Source: Endomicrobium proavitum
GTDB lineage: Bacteria > Elusimicrobiota > Endomicrobiia > Endomicrobiales > Endomicrobiaceae
Direction: 5' to 3'
DNA: 64,000 bases
Assembly (NCBI RefSeq): GCF_001027545.1
Contig: NZ_CP009498.1
Location: forward strand, 434,001 to 498,000
Part shown: one piece after another, positions 7,877 to 17,043 of the stretch
Position numbering within the stretch: position 1 is the stretch's first letter
Layout of the letters: each line of letters starts with the position of its first letter
Notes under the pieces: model-generated
What the model saw: the letters and a program-made list of their open reading frames with translations, nothing else
The model's database searches: none
Told to the model about the DNA's origin: nothing
Translations under genes and position numbers: made by a program

Positions 7877-9006
7877 AAAAACATTATCTTTTAACGCCGG
7901 GGCCTACGCCGATTCCGCCTGAAGTTGCTCTTAAAGAAGCTTTGCCGATACTACATCACAGAACAGGCGAGTTTGCCGCGATTTATAAAGACGTGGCGGA
8001 AGGTTTGAAATATGTTTTTCAAACCAAAAATGAAGTTTATACCGTTGCAGGTTCGGGAACCGCCACAATGGAAATTGCGGTTGTAAATTTACTTAGCGCA
8101 GGCGATGAAATTATAGTTGCAGGCTGCGGAAACTTCGGCGACAGATGGGCAAAAATTGCCCAGAGTTACGGCGTTAAAGTTATTTCCGCTTCCGCGCCGT
8201 GGGGAAACGTCGTTAAACCTGCGGAAATTGAAAAAGCGTTGAAAGAAAATCCTAACGTTAAAGCCGTTTACACAACTTTCACCGAAACTTCAACGGGCGT
8301 TGTAAACGATATTAAAGCTATCGGCGACATAGTGTCAAAAACTAACGCCGTTTTGGTTGTAGATACAATTTCCGGGCTTGTAGGTCAGGAGTTTAGAACC
8401 GACGAATGGAAAGTTGACGTAGCGGTTTCCGGCTCGCAGAAAGGTTTTATGCTTGCTCCGGGGCTTGCGTTTATTACGTTAAGCGAAAAAGCTTGGAAGC
8501 TTGCGGAAACTTCAAAACTTCCTAAATTTTATTTTGACATAAAAAAATATAAAAAATCTTACGCAACAAACGAAACGCCTTTTACTCCTCCGGTAACTTT
8601 GATAGTTTCTCTTCAGGAATCTATCAGACTTATAAAAGAAAGAGGAATAGAAAATTTGTGGAACGATTATAAACTTCTTGCAAAAGCCGCAAGAGCCGGC
8701 ATGAAGGCTTTGGGTCTTGAGCTTTACGGCGAAGTGCCTTGCGAAGTTGTTACAAGCGCGCAGGTTCCTGAAGCGATAGGCGGAAAAATAGTTAAAACCC
8801 TTCGCGAAAAATACGGCGTTTCAATTGCCGGCGGACAGGGCGACTTGAAAGGAAAAATTATAAGATTTGCGCATATGGGCTATATCGGCAAAGCGGATTT
8901 GCTCGTAGGTTTTGCATGTCTTGAAATGGTTTTGACAGAGCTTGGATTGAATGTTGAAAAAGGCAAAGCAGTAGCCGCCGCAGAAACAGAACTTCTGAGA
9001 GGATAA
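7873..9006 (+). CDS. Class V aminotransferase (serine/alanine-glyoxylate type), probable phosphoserine aminotransferase
   Basis: A 377-residue PLP enzyme. The N-terminus LLTPGPTPIPPEV and HHRTGEF match the alanine-glyoxylate/serine-pyruvate aminotransferase family. The PLP aspartate is in VVDTISGL and the Schiff-base lysine in VSGSQKGFM near residue 195. It overlaps lon by four bases and ends three bases before serA. That placement implies it supplies the transamination step of serine synthesis (3-phosphohydroxypyruvate to phosphoserine). No classical SerC is seen in the window. The family is certain. The substrate is inferred from position; a glyoxylate-linked role remains possible. Confidence 0.85.
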   Translation: MKKHYLLTPGPTPIPPEVALKEALPILHHRTGEFAAIYKDVAEGLKYVFQTKNEVYTVAGSGTATMEIAVVNLLSAGDEIIVAGCGNFGDRWAKIAQSYGVKVISASAPWGNVVKPAEIEKALKENPNVKAVYTTFTETSTGVVNDIKAIGDIVSKTNAVLVVDTISGLVGQEFRTDEWKVDVAVSGSQKGFMLAPGLAFITLSEKAWKLAETSKLPKFYFDIKKYKKSYATNETPFTPPVTLIVSLQESIRLIKERGIENLWNDYKLLAKAARAGMKALGLELYGEVPCEVVTSAQVPEAIGGKIVKTLREKYGVSIAGGQGDLKGKIIRFAHMGYIGKADLLVGFACLEMVLTELGLNVEKGKAVAAAETELLRG

Positions 9007-9008
9007 GA

Positions 9009-10589
9009 ATGTATAAAATTTTAATGACTTACGACAGCATGGAAGGGTTGGATACTTTAGTTGCTAACAAAGAGTTTAAAATTGAAGTGCACGCAAAACC
9101 TTCTGCGGAAGATTTTAAGAAACTTATAAAAGATTACGACGGGCTTTTAATTCGTTCCGAAGTAAAAGTTACCGCGGAAATTATTGAAGCCGCCGAAAAA
9201 CTTAAATTTATAGGGCGCGCGGGCACCGGCGTTGACAATGTTGACAAAGCCGCGGCTACCCAGAAAGGCATAGTTGTGGCAAACGTTCCCGGCGGAAACA
9301 CTATTTCCGTGGCCGAACACACAATAGGGCTTATTCTTTCCATGGCAAGAAGTTTGCCAGACGCCGTCGCTTCCATGAAAAATAAAAAATGGGAAAAGAA
9401 AAAGTTTATGGGCAATGAACTTTTCGGCAAAACTTTAGGGCTTATCGGTCTTGGAAGAATAGGCACCGAAGTTGCCAAAAGGCTTATATCTTTCGGAATG
9501 AAAGTTGTAGCTTACGATCCGTTTGCAAACGCAGATCTTGCAAAAAGCAACGGCATAGAATTAACTTCTCTTGACGACGTTTTCGCAAAAGCGGACTATC
9601 TTTCAATTCATTCTCCTCTTACCGACGACACGCGCGGCATGATAAATAACGCCAATATCGCAAAAATGAAAGACGGCGTTAGAATTGTAAACTGCGCGCG
9701 CGGAGCAATTATTAACGATAAAGATTTGTCGGAAGCATTAAAGAGCGGCAAAGTTGCAAACGCAGCTCTTGACGTTTTTGTAAAAGAGCCGCCGGAAGAC
9801 TGGTCTTTAATAGAAACTCAAAACCTTTTGGCTACGCCGCATCTTGCAGCTTCAACCGAAGAAGCGCAGGTAAAAATTGCGCAGGAAATGAGCGAAGTTA
9901 TTGTAGATTTCTTTACCAAAGGTTTAATAAGAAACGCGGTAAACGTGCCTACGGTAGATTGGGAAACTTACAAGAAAATGAAACCTTATATAGAGCTTGC
10001 TTCAAAAACAGGTTCTTTCCAGGGACAAATTATTGAAGGCGCAATTACGGAAATTCAGCTTGGATTTTACGGAAGTTTTTCAAACTATAACACAAACTCT
10101 CTTACAGTGGCGTATTTGGAAGGGCTTCTTACTCCTATATTAGATATAAAAGTAAATTCCGTAAACGCTCCGTCTTTGGCTAAAGAAAGAGGAATAAAAA
10201 TAAAAGAAGTTATAGACCACAATATTGAAGATTATGCTGGCATTTTGGTTGCAAAAATAAAAACGGAAAAAGGCGAAAATTCTTTTGCCGCGACGCTTTT
10301 TGAAGACAACAACCCGAGAATTGTAAAAATAAACGGACTTAACGTTGACGTAATTCCCGCGGGCGGCAAACTTCTTATAACTAACGACGACAAGCCCGGC
10401 GTTATAGGAAAAGTCGCTTCATTGCTTGGAGAAGAAGGCGTAAACATTGCCGGCATGAACGTAGGAAGAAAAGAAGTTGGCGGCGAAGCGTTAACTATTA
10501 TTGCCGTTGACAGCAAAGTTTCCGCGCAAACTCTTGAGAAGTTTGCAAAAATTGCAGGAGTTAAGAAAGCAAAATTTGTATCATTGTAA
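9009..10589 (+). CDS. serA: D-3-phosphoglycerate dehydrogenase, long type with ACT domain
   Basis: The 526-residue length is that of the long SerA class. The substrate domain begins near residue 1. The NAD-binding Rossmann motif LGLIGLGRIGTEVAKRL is near residue 141. The catalytic Arg is in NCARGAI, the Glu in VKEPPEDW and the His in ATPHLAAST. An intervening ASB-type domain (about 320-450) and a C-terminal ACT domain starting at KLLITNDDKPGVIGKVASLL complete it, so serine feedback is expected. It catalyses the first step of serine synthesis. It sits three bases after the aminotransferase, forming a two-gene serine unit transcribed with lon. Confidence 0.96.
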   Translation: MYKILMTYDSMEGLDTLVANKEFKIEVHAKPSAEDFKKLIKDYDGLLIRSEVKVTAEIIEAAEKLKFIGRAGTGVDNVDKAAATQKGIVVANVPGGNTISVAEHTIGLILSMARSLPDAVASMKNKKWEKKKFMGNELFGKTLGLIGLGRIGTEVAKRLISFGMKVVAYDPFANADLAKSNGIELTSLDDVFAKADYLSIHSPLTDDTRGMINNANIAKMKDGVRIVNCARGAIINDKDLSEALKSGKVANAALDVFVKEPPEDWSLIETQNLLATPHLAASTEEAQVKIAQEMSEVIVDFFTKGLIRNAVNVPTVDWETYKKMKPYIELASKTGSFQGQIIEGAITEIQLGFYGSFSNYNTNSLTVAYLEGLLTPILDIKVNSVNAPSLAKERGIKIKEVIDHNIEDYAGILVAKIKTEKGENSFAATLFEDNNPRIVKINGLNVDVIPAGGKLLITNDDKPGVIGKVASLLGEEGVNIAGMNVGRKEVGGEALTIIAVDSKVSAQTLEKFAKIAGVKKAKFVSL

Positions 10590-10610
10590 AAGGCTTGTTT
10601 TTTTGCGATT

Positions 10611-10735
10611 ATGCTTCGTTGCGCGCCGGCTCATTTACCGAAAAAGTGAACTTCACCGCCACGCGGCTTGCCTATACTTGCTGCGTAGTAGAAGTGAAGC
10701 GCCGAAGACGGATGCAAAATACTGCGCCTTGTTTA
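10611..10735. repeat. Degenerate member of the palindromic element family
   Basis: The 179-base gap after serA holds a diverged relative of the tRNA-associated palindrome: ATGCTTCGTTGCGCGCC at the left and ATGCAAAATACTGCGCCTTG at the right, with inner GAAGTGAAGCGCC-type blocks. It is not beside a tRNA, so the family is not restricted to tRNA genes. No promoter or gene stands out in the gap. Confidence 0.55.
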
Positions 10736-10768
10736 ATTTATTTAATAGATTTTTAATTGGAGAAGCAG

Positions 10769-11821
10769 ATGGCTCATAAAATTACGTTAATTCCGGGAGA
10801 CGGAACCGGTCCTGAAATATCGGAAGTTACGGCGAAAGTTGTGGAAGCTACCGGAGTAAAAATAGATTGGGAAATAGCTCACGCCGGCGTTGATATAATG
10901 GCAAAAGAGGGAACGCCTCTTCCTCAAAGCACTTTGGATTCCGTCAGGAAAAATAAAGTCGCTTTAAAGGGACCCGTTACAACTCCTATAGGAACAGGTT
11001 TTCGTTCGGTTAACGTTGCCATAAGAAAAGAGCTTGACTTATATTCCTGCTTAAGACCGTGCAAAACATACAAAGGCGTTAAATCAAAATACGACAATAT
11101 AGATTTAGTTGTCGTTAGAGAAAACACCGAAGATTTATACGCAGGCGTTGAATTTGCCGAAGATACCGACGAATCAAAAAAAATAATTGAGCTTTCTAAA
11201 AATAAAATAAGAGAGCATTCCGCAATTTCCATAAAACCTATTTCGGCTTTCGGAAGCGAAAGAATTGTCCGATATGCGTTTGAATACGCAGTAAAAAATA
11301 ACAGAAGAAAAGTTACCGCCGTTTCAAAAGCAAATATTATGAAAGCTACCGACGGACTTTTCTATAAAATTGCAAGAGAAGTTGCAAAAGATTACGAAGG
11401 CAAAATTGAATACGAAGAAAGACTTATAGATAATATGTGCATGCAGCTTGTGCAAAAGCCGGAACTTTACGACGTTATAGCGCTGCCGAATTTATACGGC
11501 GATATTTTGTCGGACTTGTGCGCAGGGCTTGTAGGCGGGCTTGGCGTTGCTCCGGGAGCAAATCTCGGAAAAGATATCGCGGTTTTTGAAGCCGTTCACG
11601 GTTCCGCGCCAAAATATAAAGGGTTAAACAAAGTTAACCCAACGGCGTTAATATTATCTGCAAAACTTATGCTTGAATATATCGGTGAAACAAGCGCCGC
11701 ATACAGACTTGAAAAAGCCGTTTCCGAAGTTATCGCCGAGAAAAAACAGGTTACTTACGATTTAGGCGGATATGCAGGAACTAAAGAAATGGGCGAAGCT
11801 ATTATAGCAAAGCTAAAATAG
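10769..11821 (+). CDS. icd: NAD-dependent isocitrate dehydrogenase (IDH/IPMDH superfamily)
   Basis: The 350-residue protein starts [20 protein letters not shown] use the ATG at 10769 because a GGAG lies six bases ahead; the TTG at 10757 overlaps that site. The substrate motif [18 protein letters not shown] near residue 75 has the serine typical of isocitrate dehydrogenases, and [24 protein letters not shown] and FEAVHGSAP are the family blocks. The short length and the [11 protein letters not shown] form resemble the NAD-type mitochondrial IDH3 class more than the 415-residue NADP enzyme. It makes 2-oxoglutarate, the carbon skeleton used by the glutamate synthase encoded later. Homoisocitrate or isopropylmalate dehydrogenase is less likely, since no leu or lys genes are near. 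Confidence 0.85.
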   Translation: MAHKITLIPGDGTGPEISEVTAKVVEATGVKIDWEIAHAGVDIMAKEGTPLPQSTLDSVRKNKVALKGPVTTPIGTGFRSVNVAIRKELDLYSCLRPCKTYKGVKSKYDNIDLVVVRENTEDLYAGVEFAEDTDESKKIIELSKNKIREHSAISIKPISAFGSERIVRYAFEYAVKNNRRKVTAVSKANIMKATDGLFYKIAREVAKDYEGKIEYEERLIDNMCMQLVQKPELYDVIALPNLYGDILSDLCAGLVGGLGVAPGANLGKDIAVFEAVHGSAPKYKGLNKVNPTALILSAKLMLEYIGETSAAYRLEKAVSEVIAEKKQVTYDLGGYAGTKEMGEAIIAKLK

Positions 11822-11921
11822 AGGGTAGGATGGCAGGAGTACAAGAAGATAGGCAAAGGCGCAAGATTTTTGGTCGTTGCATATCATCTTATCCTCATAT
11901 CTTCTTACCATCTAAAATAAA
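11822..11921. repeat. GATAAG/CTTATC interspersed intergenic element, copy 1
   Basis: The 109-base gap before ackA has a purine-rich left arm (GAGGGTAGGATGG, AAGAAGATAGG) and a pyrimidine-rich right arm (ATCATCTTATCCTCATATCT). The arms are roughly complementary. The same arrangement recurs at 21268-21371, 29681-29780 and in part at 51020-51062. It is non-coding. Confidence 0.6.
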
Positions 11922-11930
11922 GGAAATACA

Positions 11931-13139
11931 ATGAAAGTTTTAGTTGTCAACTGCGGGTCTTCGTCTGTTAAATATACGCTTTTTGATATGGACGGAGAGA
12001 AGAAAATAGCTTGGGGAATAATAGAGTGCATAGGGCTTCCCGAAGCTTATTATAAAAGACAAACTTCAGGGACCGAAGAAAAAAAAGATTCCGTTAAGGT
12101 TACAAACCATACGGAAGCGGTAGAACTTATAATAAAAAATCTTTTAGATAAAAAAACAGGCAGCATTAACAACATAGACGAAATTTCCGTTGTCGGTCAC
12201 AGAATAGTTCACGGCGGAGAAAAGTTTTCAAAACCGGTTCTTGTTACGCCGGAGGTTAAAGAAGGGCTGAAGTCGTGTTTTGCAATAGCGCCCCTTCACA
12301 ACCCTGCGCATTACGCGGGAATTGTCGCCGTTGAAAAAATGCTTCCCGGAATTCCTTCCGTTTTGGTTTTTGACACGGCTTTCCATCAGACAATGCCGGA
12401 CTACGCGTATATGTATGCGCTTCCTTACGAACTCTACGAAAAAGACCACATAAGAAAATACGGTTTCCACGGAACGTCTCACAATTACGTTTCACAGCGT
12501 GCGGCGGCAATGCTTGGCAAGCCTATCGGTGAACTTAATTTAATTACCGCGCATCTTGGAAACGGTTCAAGCATAACCGCAATACAAAAAGGTAAAGTTA
12601 TAGACACGTCCATGGGCTTTACTCCTTTGCCCGGCGTAGTTATGGGCACCCGCTGCGGAGATATAGACCCGGCGATAATTGCATATCTTATGGACGAATA
12701 TCCTCAATACAGAGACGGCGCAACTATTAATAATTTAATGAATAAAAAAAGCGGACTCTACGGAATTTCAGGGCTTTCCGGAGATATGAGAACTATCGTT
12801 AAAGCCGTAGCCGCCGGAAATAAAAAAGCCAAACTTGCTTTTGATATGCTTACATACAGCGTAAAAAAATATATAAGTTCGTATTTTGGGCTTTTAAACG
12901 GAATAGACGCGTTGGTGTTTACTGCAGGCATAGGGGAAAATTCTCCGTCAGTGCGCGAAAAAATTTGTGAAAATCTTTCCGCCTTGGGAATAGAAATGGA
13001 CGTTGCCGAAAATAACGAGCCGTCAGGGGAAGAAAGAGTAGTTTCCACCGCTAAATCTAAAGTTAAAATATTGATAATTCCTACAAATGAAGAACTTATG
13101 ATTGCGCGCGAGTCAAAGAAGGTTTTGTCAAACGGTTAA
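11931..13139 (+). CDS. ackA: Acetate kinase
   Basis: A 402-residue ASKHA-fold kinase that converts acetyl phosphate and ADP to acetate and ATP, the energy-yielding end of acetate fermentation. The two signatures are [16 protein letters not shown] at residues 3-18 and [14 protein letters not shown] near 182. [19 protein letters not shown] and [12 protein letters not shown] are also intact. An AAAGGA ribosome site precedes the ATG. No phosphotransacetylase gene lies next to it, so acetyl phosphate must come from an enzyme encoded elsewhere. Confidence 0.97.
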   Translation: MKVLVVNCGSSSVKYTLFDMDGEKKIAWGIIECIGLPEAYYKRQTSGTEEKKDSVKVTNHTEAVELIIKNLLDKKTGSINNIDEISVVGHRIVHGGEKFSKPVLVTPEVKEGLKSCFAIAPLHNPAHYAGIVAVEKMLPGIPSVLVFDTAFHQTMPDYAYMYALPYELYEKDHIRKYGFHGTSHNYVSQRAAAMLGKPIGELNLITAHLGNGSSITAIQKGKVIDTSMGFTPLPGVVMGTRCGDIDPAIIAYLMDEYPQYRDGATINNLMNKKSGLYGISGLSGDMRTIVKAVAAGNKKAKLAFDMLTYSVKKYISSYFGLLNGIDALVFTAGIGENSPSVREKICENLSALGIEMDVAENNEPSGEERVVSTAKSKVKILIIPTNEELMIARESKKVLSNG

Positions 13140-13221
13140 AATGCAATTTTTGTGCGCTTTTGTCTTTTGACAAAAGGTTCATAAACAGATACAATTTACC
13201 GTCTTTATTTAAGGTTGATTT

Positions 13222-13695
13222 ATGAAGCAGTTTCAAATTAATATTTCGGAGTTTTCATCGCCGGATGATATCGTTGAAAAGAAAGTTGATAATTTCAGCA
13301 TAGAAGGTCTGCCGAATAAACTTTCCGCCGATATTAAAGCCGTTAAAATAATAGGCGACAACAGGGCGTATGTAAGCGGAACCGTTAAAGGTTACGGCGA
13401 ACTTGAATGTTCCCGCTGTTTGGAAATATATAAACATCCGATAGATTTGAAAATAGCTTCGGATATAGTTTTTGACGAGGGTGTTGCGGATGTCGGCGAA
13501 GAAATTCGCCAGCTTGTAATTCTTGAAATGCCTTCAAGACCTTTGTGTTCGGATAAATGTCTTGGAATATGCAAAGTTTGCGGAAGAATAAATAAAGAAA
13601 ACGATTCCTGCTCTTGCGATAAAGAAGATAAGTCTATAAAAGAAACATGGGCAGGTTTGCTTGAAAATGCCCGCAATAAAAATAAAAAAAGTTAA
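13222..13695 (+). CDS. yceD: YceD/DUF177 family protein
   Basis: A 157-residue DUF177 protein with the typical cysteine pairs: CSRCLEIY near residue 62 and CSDKCLGICKVCGRINKEND near residue 111. The family is almost always directly upstream of rpmF, as here (21 bases), and has been linked to 23S rRNA maturation and ribosome assembly. It is the first gene of the yceD-rpmF-plsX-fab cluster, the conserved bacterial arrangement linking ribosome and lipid synthesis. Confidence 0.9.
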   Translation: MKQFQINISEFSSPDDIVEKKVDNFSIEGLPNKLSADIKAVKIIGDNRAYVSGTVKGYGELECSRCLEIYKHPIDLKIASDIVFDEGVADVGEEIRQLVILEMPSRPLCSDKCLGICKVCGRINKENDSCSCDKEDKSIKETWAGLLENARNKNKKS

Positions 13696-13716
13696 TAATA
13701 CCGGAGGATGTAAACA

Positions 13717-13941
13717 ATGCCAAATCCAAAAAGAAAACACACGCCCCATCGCAGAGATTCCAGAAGATCTGCAAACTCTAAACTTGATAATCCGAATTCA
13801 AGCAAGTGCTCAAATTGCGGTTCTCCTAAACTTCCGCACAGAATATGTCCGGAATGCGGGTTTTATAACGGCAAACTTATAGTTGCTAAAAAAGTAAAAA
13901 AATCTGCGGCTCAAAATCAGGAAAAAGAGGCTTCTAAATAA
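13717..13941 (+). CDS. rpmF: 50S ribosomal protein L32
   Basis: A 74-residue L32 starting MPNPKRKHTPHRRDSRRSAN, with a zinc ribbon of four cysteines in CSNCGSP and ICPECGFYNG. It keeps the C+ (zinc-binding) form. The C-terminal tail is lysine-rich and somewhat longer than usual. A CCGGAGG ribosome site precedes it. Its stop overlaps the plsX ATG (TAATG). Confidence 0.97.
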   Translation: MPNPKRKHTPHRRDSRRSANSKLDNPNSSKCSNCGSPKLPHRICPECGFYNGKLIVAKKVKKSAAQNQEKEASK

Positions 13942-14975
13942 TGATAATCGCGCTTGATGCGATGGGCGGAGACAACGCCCCGGTATCAACGGTTCACGGC
14001 GCTGTATTGGCGGCAAGAGAATCTAAACATAAAATTCTTCTTGTCGGTCAGGAAAAAGTTTTATCCGAAGAACTTTTGAAATATCATAAAAGATACGACC
14101 TTACTTCTCTCAACATTGAGATAGTAAACGCCACTGAAGTTATCGGTATGGGCGAACATCCGGCTAAAGCCGTGCGCCAAAAGAAAGATTCGTCTCTTTC
14201 TGTTTGCGCAAAACTTGTTGCGGACGGCAAAGCCGACGCTTTCGTTTCCATGGGCAACTCCGGAGCGGCAATGGCGGCGGCTCTTTTTTATTTAAAAAGA
14301 ATAGAAGGCGTTTTAAGACCGGCGATATCTACAACTTTCCCGACAATAGACGGAAGCTGTCTTATTGCCGACATGGGCGCCAATGTAGATTGCGAGCCTG
14401 CGCATCTTTTGCAATTTGCGCTTATGGCTTCAATATACAGCGAAAAAGTTTTAGGCATTACAAACCCAAGAGTAGGTCTTGTTTCCATAGGCGAAGAGCC
14501 TTCCAAAGGAAACAAACTTACGCTTGCGGCGTATGAACTTATAAAAAATACAAATTTAAATTTTGTAGGAAATCTTGAAGGCAGAGATATTCCCGCATCA
14601 AAAGCAGACGTAGTTATAGCCGACGGTTTTGTAGGAAATGTAATACTTAAATTCGGCGAAGGGCTTGCCGAGATGATTTTAAAGCTTGTAAAAAAAGGAT
14701 TAAAGAAGCACCCCGTAGCATGGGCGTCGCTTCCTTTTTTATGGCTTGCAATTAAAGATTTAAGAACAAAAGTAGATTATAATTCCACCGGCGGAGCTCC
14801 TCTTTTGGGAGTTAACGGCGTGTGCGTAATAGGGCACGGCAGATCCGAAAGCAAAGCGGTAAAAAATGCTATTTTTGCGGCAGCTAACGCCGCAGAGCAC
14901 GACCTTACCCACGAAATTAAAGCGGCGGTTGAAAAATACAGCGTAAATGCTCAAAGTGAAAAAACAAATGAATAA
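13941..14975 (+). CDS. plsX: Phosphate acyltransferase PlsX
   Basis: The 344-residue PlsX begins MIIALDAMGGDNAP, the family hallmark, with GMGEHPAKAVRQKKDSSL near residue 71 and SMGNSGAAMAAALF near 99. It makes acyl-phosphate from acyl-ACP for phospholipid synthesis at the membrane surface. It overlaps rpmF by one base and fabH by eight. The motifs are unbroken. Confidence 0.97.
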   Translation: MIIALDAMGGDNAPVSTVHGAVLAARESKHKILLVGQEKVLSEELLKYHKRYDLTSLNIEIVNATEVIGMGEHPAKAVRQKKDSSLSVCAKLVADGKADAFVSMGNSGAAMAAALFYLKRIEGVLRPAISTTFPTIDGSCLIADMGANVDCEPAHLLQFALMASIYSEKVLGITNPRVGLVSIGEEPSKGNKLTLAAYELIKNTNLNFVGNLEGRDIPASKADVVIADGFVGNVILKFGEGLAEMILKLVKKGLKKHPVAWASLPFLWLAIKDLRTKVDYNSTGGAPLLGVNGVCVIGHGRSESKAVKNAIFAAANAAEHDLTHEIKAAVEKYSVNAQSEKTNE

Positions 14976-15957
14976 AAAAATCGGCGTAAAAATATTGGCG
15001 ACGGGTTCCTATTTTCCTAAAAAAGTTCTTACAAATGCGGACTTAGAAAAAATTGTTGACACTTCCGACGAATGGATAAGCACCAGAACCGGAATAAAAG
15101 AAAGACACATTTCCGAAAATAACGAGCCTACTTCCGAACTTGCTTACAAGGCTTCTTTGGAAGCTATCAAAACGGCGCAAATAAAAAATGAAGATATAGA
15201 TTTAATAATTGTCGCAACCGTAACGCCGGATATGCTTTTTCCTTCAACGGCGTGTTTCTTGCAGACAAAACTCGGGCTTAATTCAGCGCCGGCGTTTGAT
15301 TTATCCGCCGCTTGTTCCGGTTTTATTTACGCGCTTGCCACGGCAAAAGCTTATATAGAATCAGGGCTTTACAAAACTGTTCTTATAGCGGGCTCCGAAG
15401 AACTTTCTAAATTTACGGATTGGACGGACAGAAACACATGCGTGCTTTTCGGCGACGCTGCCGGCGCCATGATTCTTACGGCGTCGGAAGAAAATGACGA
15501 CGTATTATCCGTTTGCCTCGGCGCTGACGGTTCTTATTCGGAATTGCTGAATATGCCCGCAGGCGGAACGGTTAACCCCGCGACGGTTGAAACCGTTAAA
15601 GGCAAACTTCACACAATAAAAATGGCAGGCAAAGAAGTTTTTAAAGTTGCGGTTACAAAAATGGGTATTGCCGCAGAAAAAGCGCTTGTGCTTGCAGGTA
15701 AAAAACCTGAAGAAATAACTCTTTACATTCCGCATCAGGCAAATATGAGAATTATTGAAGCCGTAGCAAAAAAAGTCGGCGTTACAATGGACAAAGTTTT
15801 TGTTAACATTCATAAAACCGGAAATACGTCTTCCGCAACAACAATTACGGCGTTAGATGAAGCCATAAAAACCGGAAAATTAAAAAAAGGCGATCTTGTA
15901 GAGCTTGTAGCTTTTGGCGGCGGCTTTACCTGGGGCGCGGCAGTAATAAGAATTTAG
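14968..15957 (+). CDS. fabH: Beta-ketoacyl-ACP synthase III
   Basis: The 329-residue KAS III condenses acetyl-CoA with malonyl-ACP to start fatty acid synthesis. The catalytic Cys is in DLSAACSGFIYALA near residue 112, the His in IPHQANMRIIEA near 254 and the Asn in HKTGNTSSATT near 284. I prefer the ATG at 14968, which overlaps the plsX stop; an in-frame ATG at 14947 would add seven residues inside plsX. Neither start has a strong ribosome site, which fits translational coupling to plsX. Confidence 0.95.
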   Translation: MNKKIGVKILATGSYFPKKVLTNADLEKIVDTSDEWISTRTGIKERHISENNEPTSELAYKASLEAIKTAQIKNEDIDLIIVATVTPDMLFPSTACFLQTKLGLNSAPAFDLSAACSGFIYALATAKAYIESGLYKTVLIAGSEELSKFTDWTDRNTCVLFGDAAGAMILTASEENDDVLSVCLGADGSYSELLNMPAGGTVNPATVETVKGKLHTIKMAGKEVFKVAVTKMGIAAEKALVLAGKKPEEITLYIPHQANMRIIEAVAKKVGVTMDKVFVNIHKTGNTSSATTITALDEAIKTGKLKKGDLVELVAFGGGFTWGAAVIRI

Positions 15958-15959
15958 AC

Positions 15960-16045
15960 TACAGGTAAAAAGTAATAGGTAATATAAATTCAGTATTCTG
16001 GCATTAAACTTACTCCTTACTACTTTCTACTTACTACTTATTTTT
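15960..16045. repeat. Degenerate TAAGTAGTAAG-type intergenic repeat
   Basis: The gap between fabH and fabD has a left part GTAAAAAGTAATAGGTAAT and a right part TTACTACTTTCTACTTACTA. They are roughly complementary and built from short heptamer-like repeats. A related stretch follows phoH at 52566-52645. No gene is seen. Confidence 0.5.
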
Positions 16046-16062
16046 AAATCGGAGTTTTAACA

Positions 16063-16992
16063 ATGAAAATCGGTTTAATATTTCCGGGGCAGGGGTCTCA
16101 GGTTGTTGGAATGGGGAAAGATTTGTATGATAAATACCCCAAAGCTAAAGAAATAATAGATTTGGCTGGCGATGAACTCAAAAAGATTATTTTTGAAGGG
16201 CCGGAAGAAACTTTAAAAATTACAAAATACACGCAGCCTGCCATTTTTACCGTAAGCATGGCGGCCTTTGAAGTTTTAAAAGAAAATATAGACGCTTCAA
16301 AATTTGAATTTGTAGCGGCAGGGCACTCTCTGGGAGAGTATTCTGCTCTTTGCGCCGCTGGTTTTTTTAGTTTTGAAAACGGGTTGTCCATGGTTAAAGC
16401 AAGAGGCGAGTTCATTCAAAAAGCTTCGCAGGAAAATCCCGGAACAATGGCTGCAATAATGGGCTTGGAAAAACAGGTTTTGGAAGACGTTTGCAAAAAA
16501 GCTTCCGAATTCGGCGTTGTTGAACCTGTAAATTTTAATTCTCCCGGGCAAATAGTTATAGCCGGAACAGTCGCGGCAGTTGAAAAAGCCGTAGAACTTG
16601 CAACTGCTGCCGGTGCGTTAAAATGCGTTGTTTTAAACGTTTCGGGGCCGTTTCATTCTTCTCTTATGTCTTCTGCCGCAGATTCAATGGCGCAAGAACT
16701 TAAAAAATATACTTTTACAGCTCCTGCGTTTGGCGTTTACACAAACTGCGATGCGCTATTGACAACAGACTCAACAATTGTTAAAGATAAGTTGTTCAAG
16801 CAAATTAAAAGCGCCGTAAAGTGGGACGAAAGCATTCAAAATGCAATTTCCGGCGGCGTTGAAACTTTCATAGAAGTGGGTCCGGGAAAAGTTTTGTCCG
16901 GTCTTTTAAGAAGAATAGACAGAAGCAAAAAAGCGTTAAACATTGAAGACGAAGCATCTTTGCAAAAAACGCTTGCGGCGCTTAACGCTTAA
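16063..16992 (+). CDS. fabD: Malonyl-CoA:ACP transacylase
   Basis: A 309-residue acyltransferase starting MKIGLIFPGQGSQVVGMG. The active serine is in AGHSLGEYSAL near residue 90 and the catalytic His in VSGPFHSSLM near 200, followed by GPGKVLSGLLRRI. It loads malonyl groups on ACP for FabH and FabF. CGGAG precedes the ATG. It lies in the standard fab gene order. Confidence 0.97.
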   Translation: MKIGLIFPGQGSQVVGMGKDLYDKYPKAKEIIDLAGDELKKIIFEGPEETLKITKYTQPAIFTVSMAAFEVLKENIDASKFEFVAAGHSLGEYSALCAAGFFSFENGLSMVKARGEFIQKASQENPGTMAAIMGLEKQVLEDVCKKASEFGVVEPVNFNSPGQIVIAGTVAAVEKAVELATAAGALKCVVLNVSGPFHSSLMSSAADSMAQELKKYTFTAPAFGVYTNCDALLTTDSTIVKDKLFKQIKSAVKWDESIQNAISGGVETFIEVGPGKVLSGLLRRIDRSKKALNIEDEASLQKTLAALNA

Positions 16993-17043
16993 CTACACCT
17001 ATTACATATACTGTAAGTTTTAATTATAAAAGGGAGAAATAAA

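Noticed and set aside
10757-10768. TTG start for isocitrate dehydrogenase
   Set aside because: The TTG overlaps the GGAG ribosome site of the ATG at 10769, and the extra four residues are not part of the family.
13534-14016. Small ORFs on both strands around rpmF and the plsX start
   Set aside because: They overlap clearly recognised yceD, rpmF and plsX coding sequence and carry no family signature.
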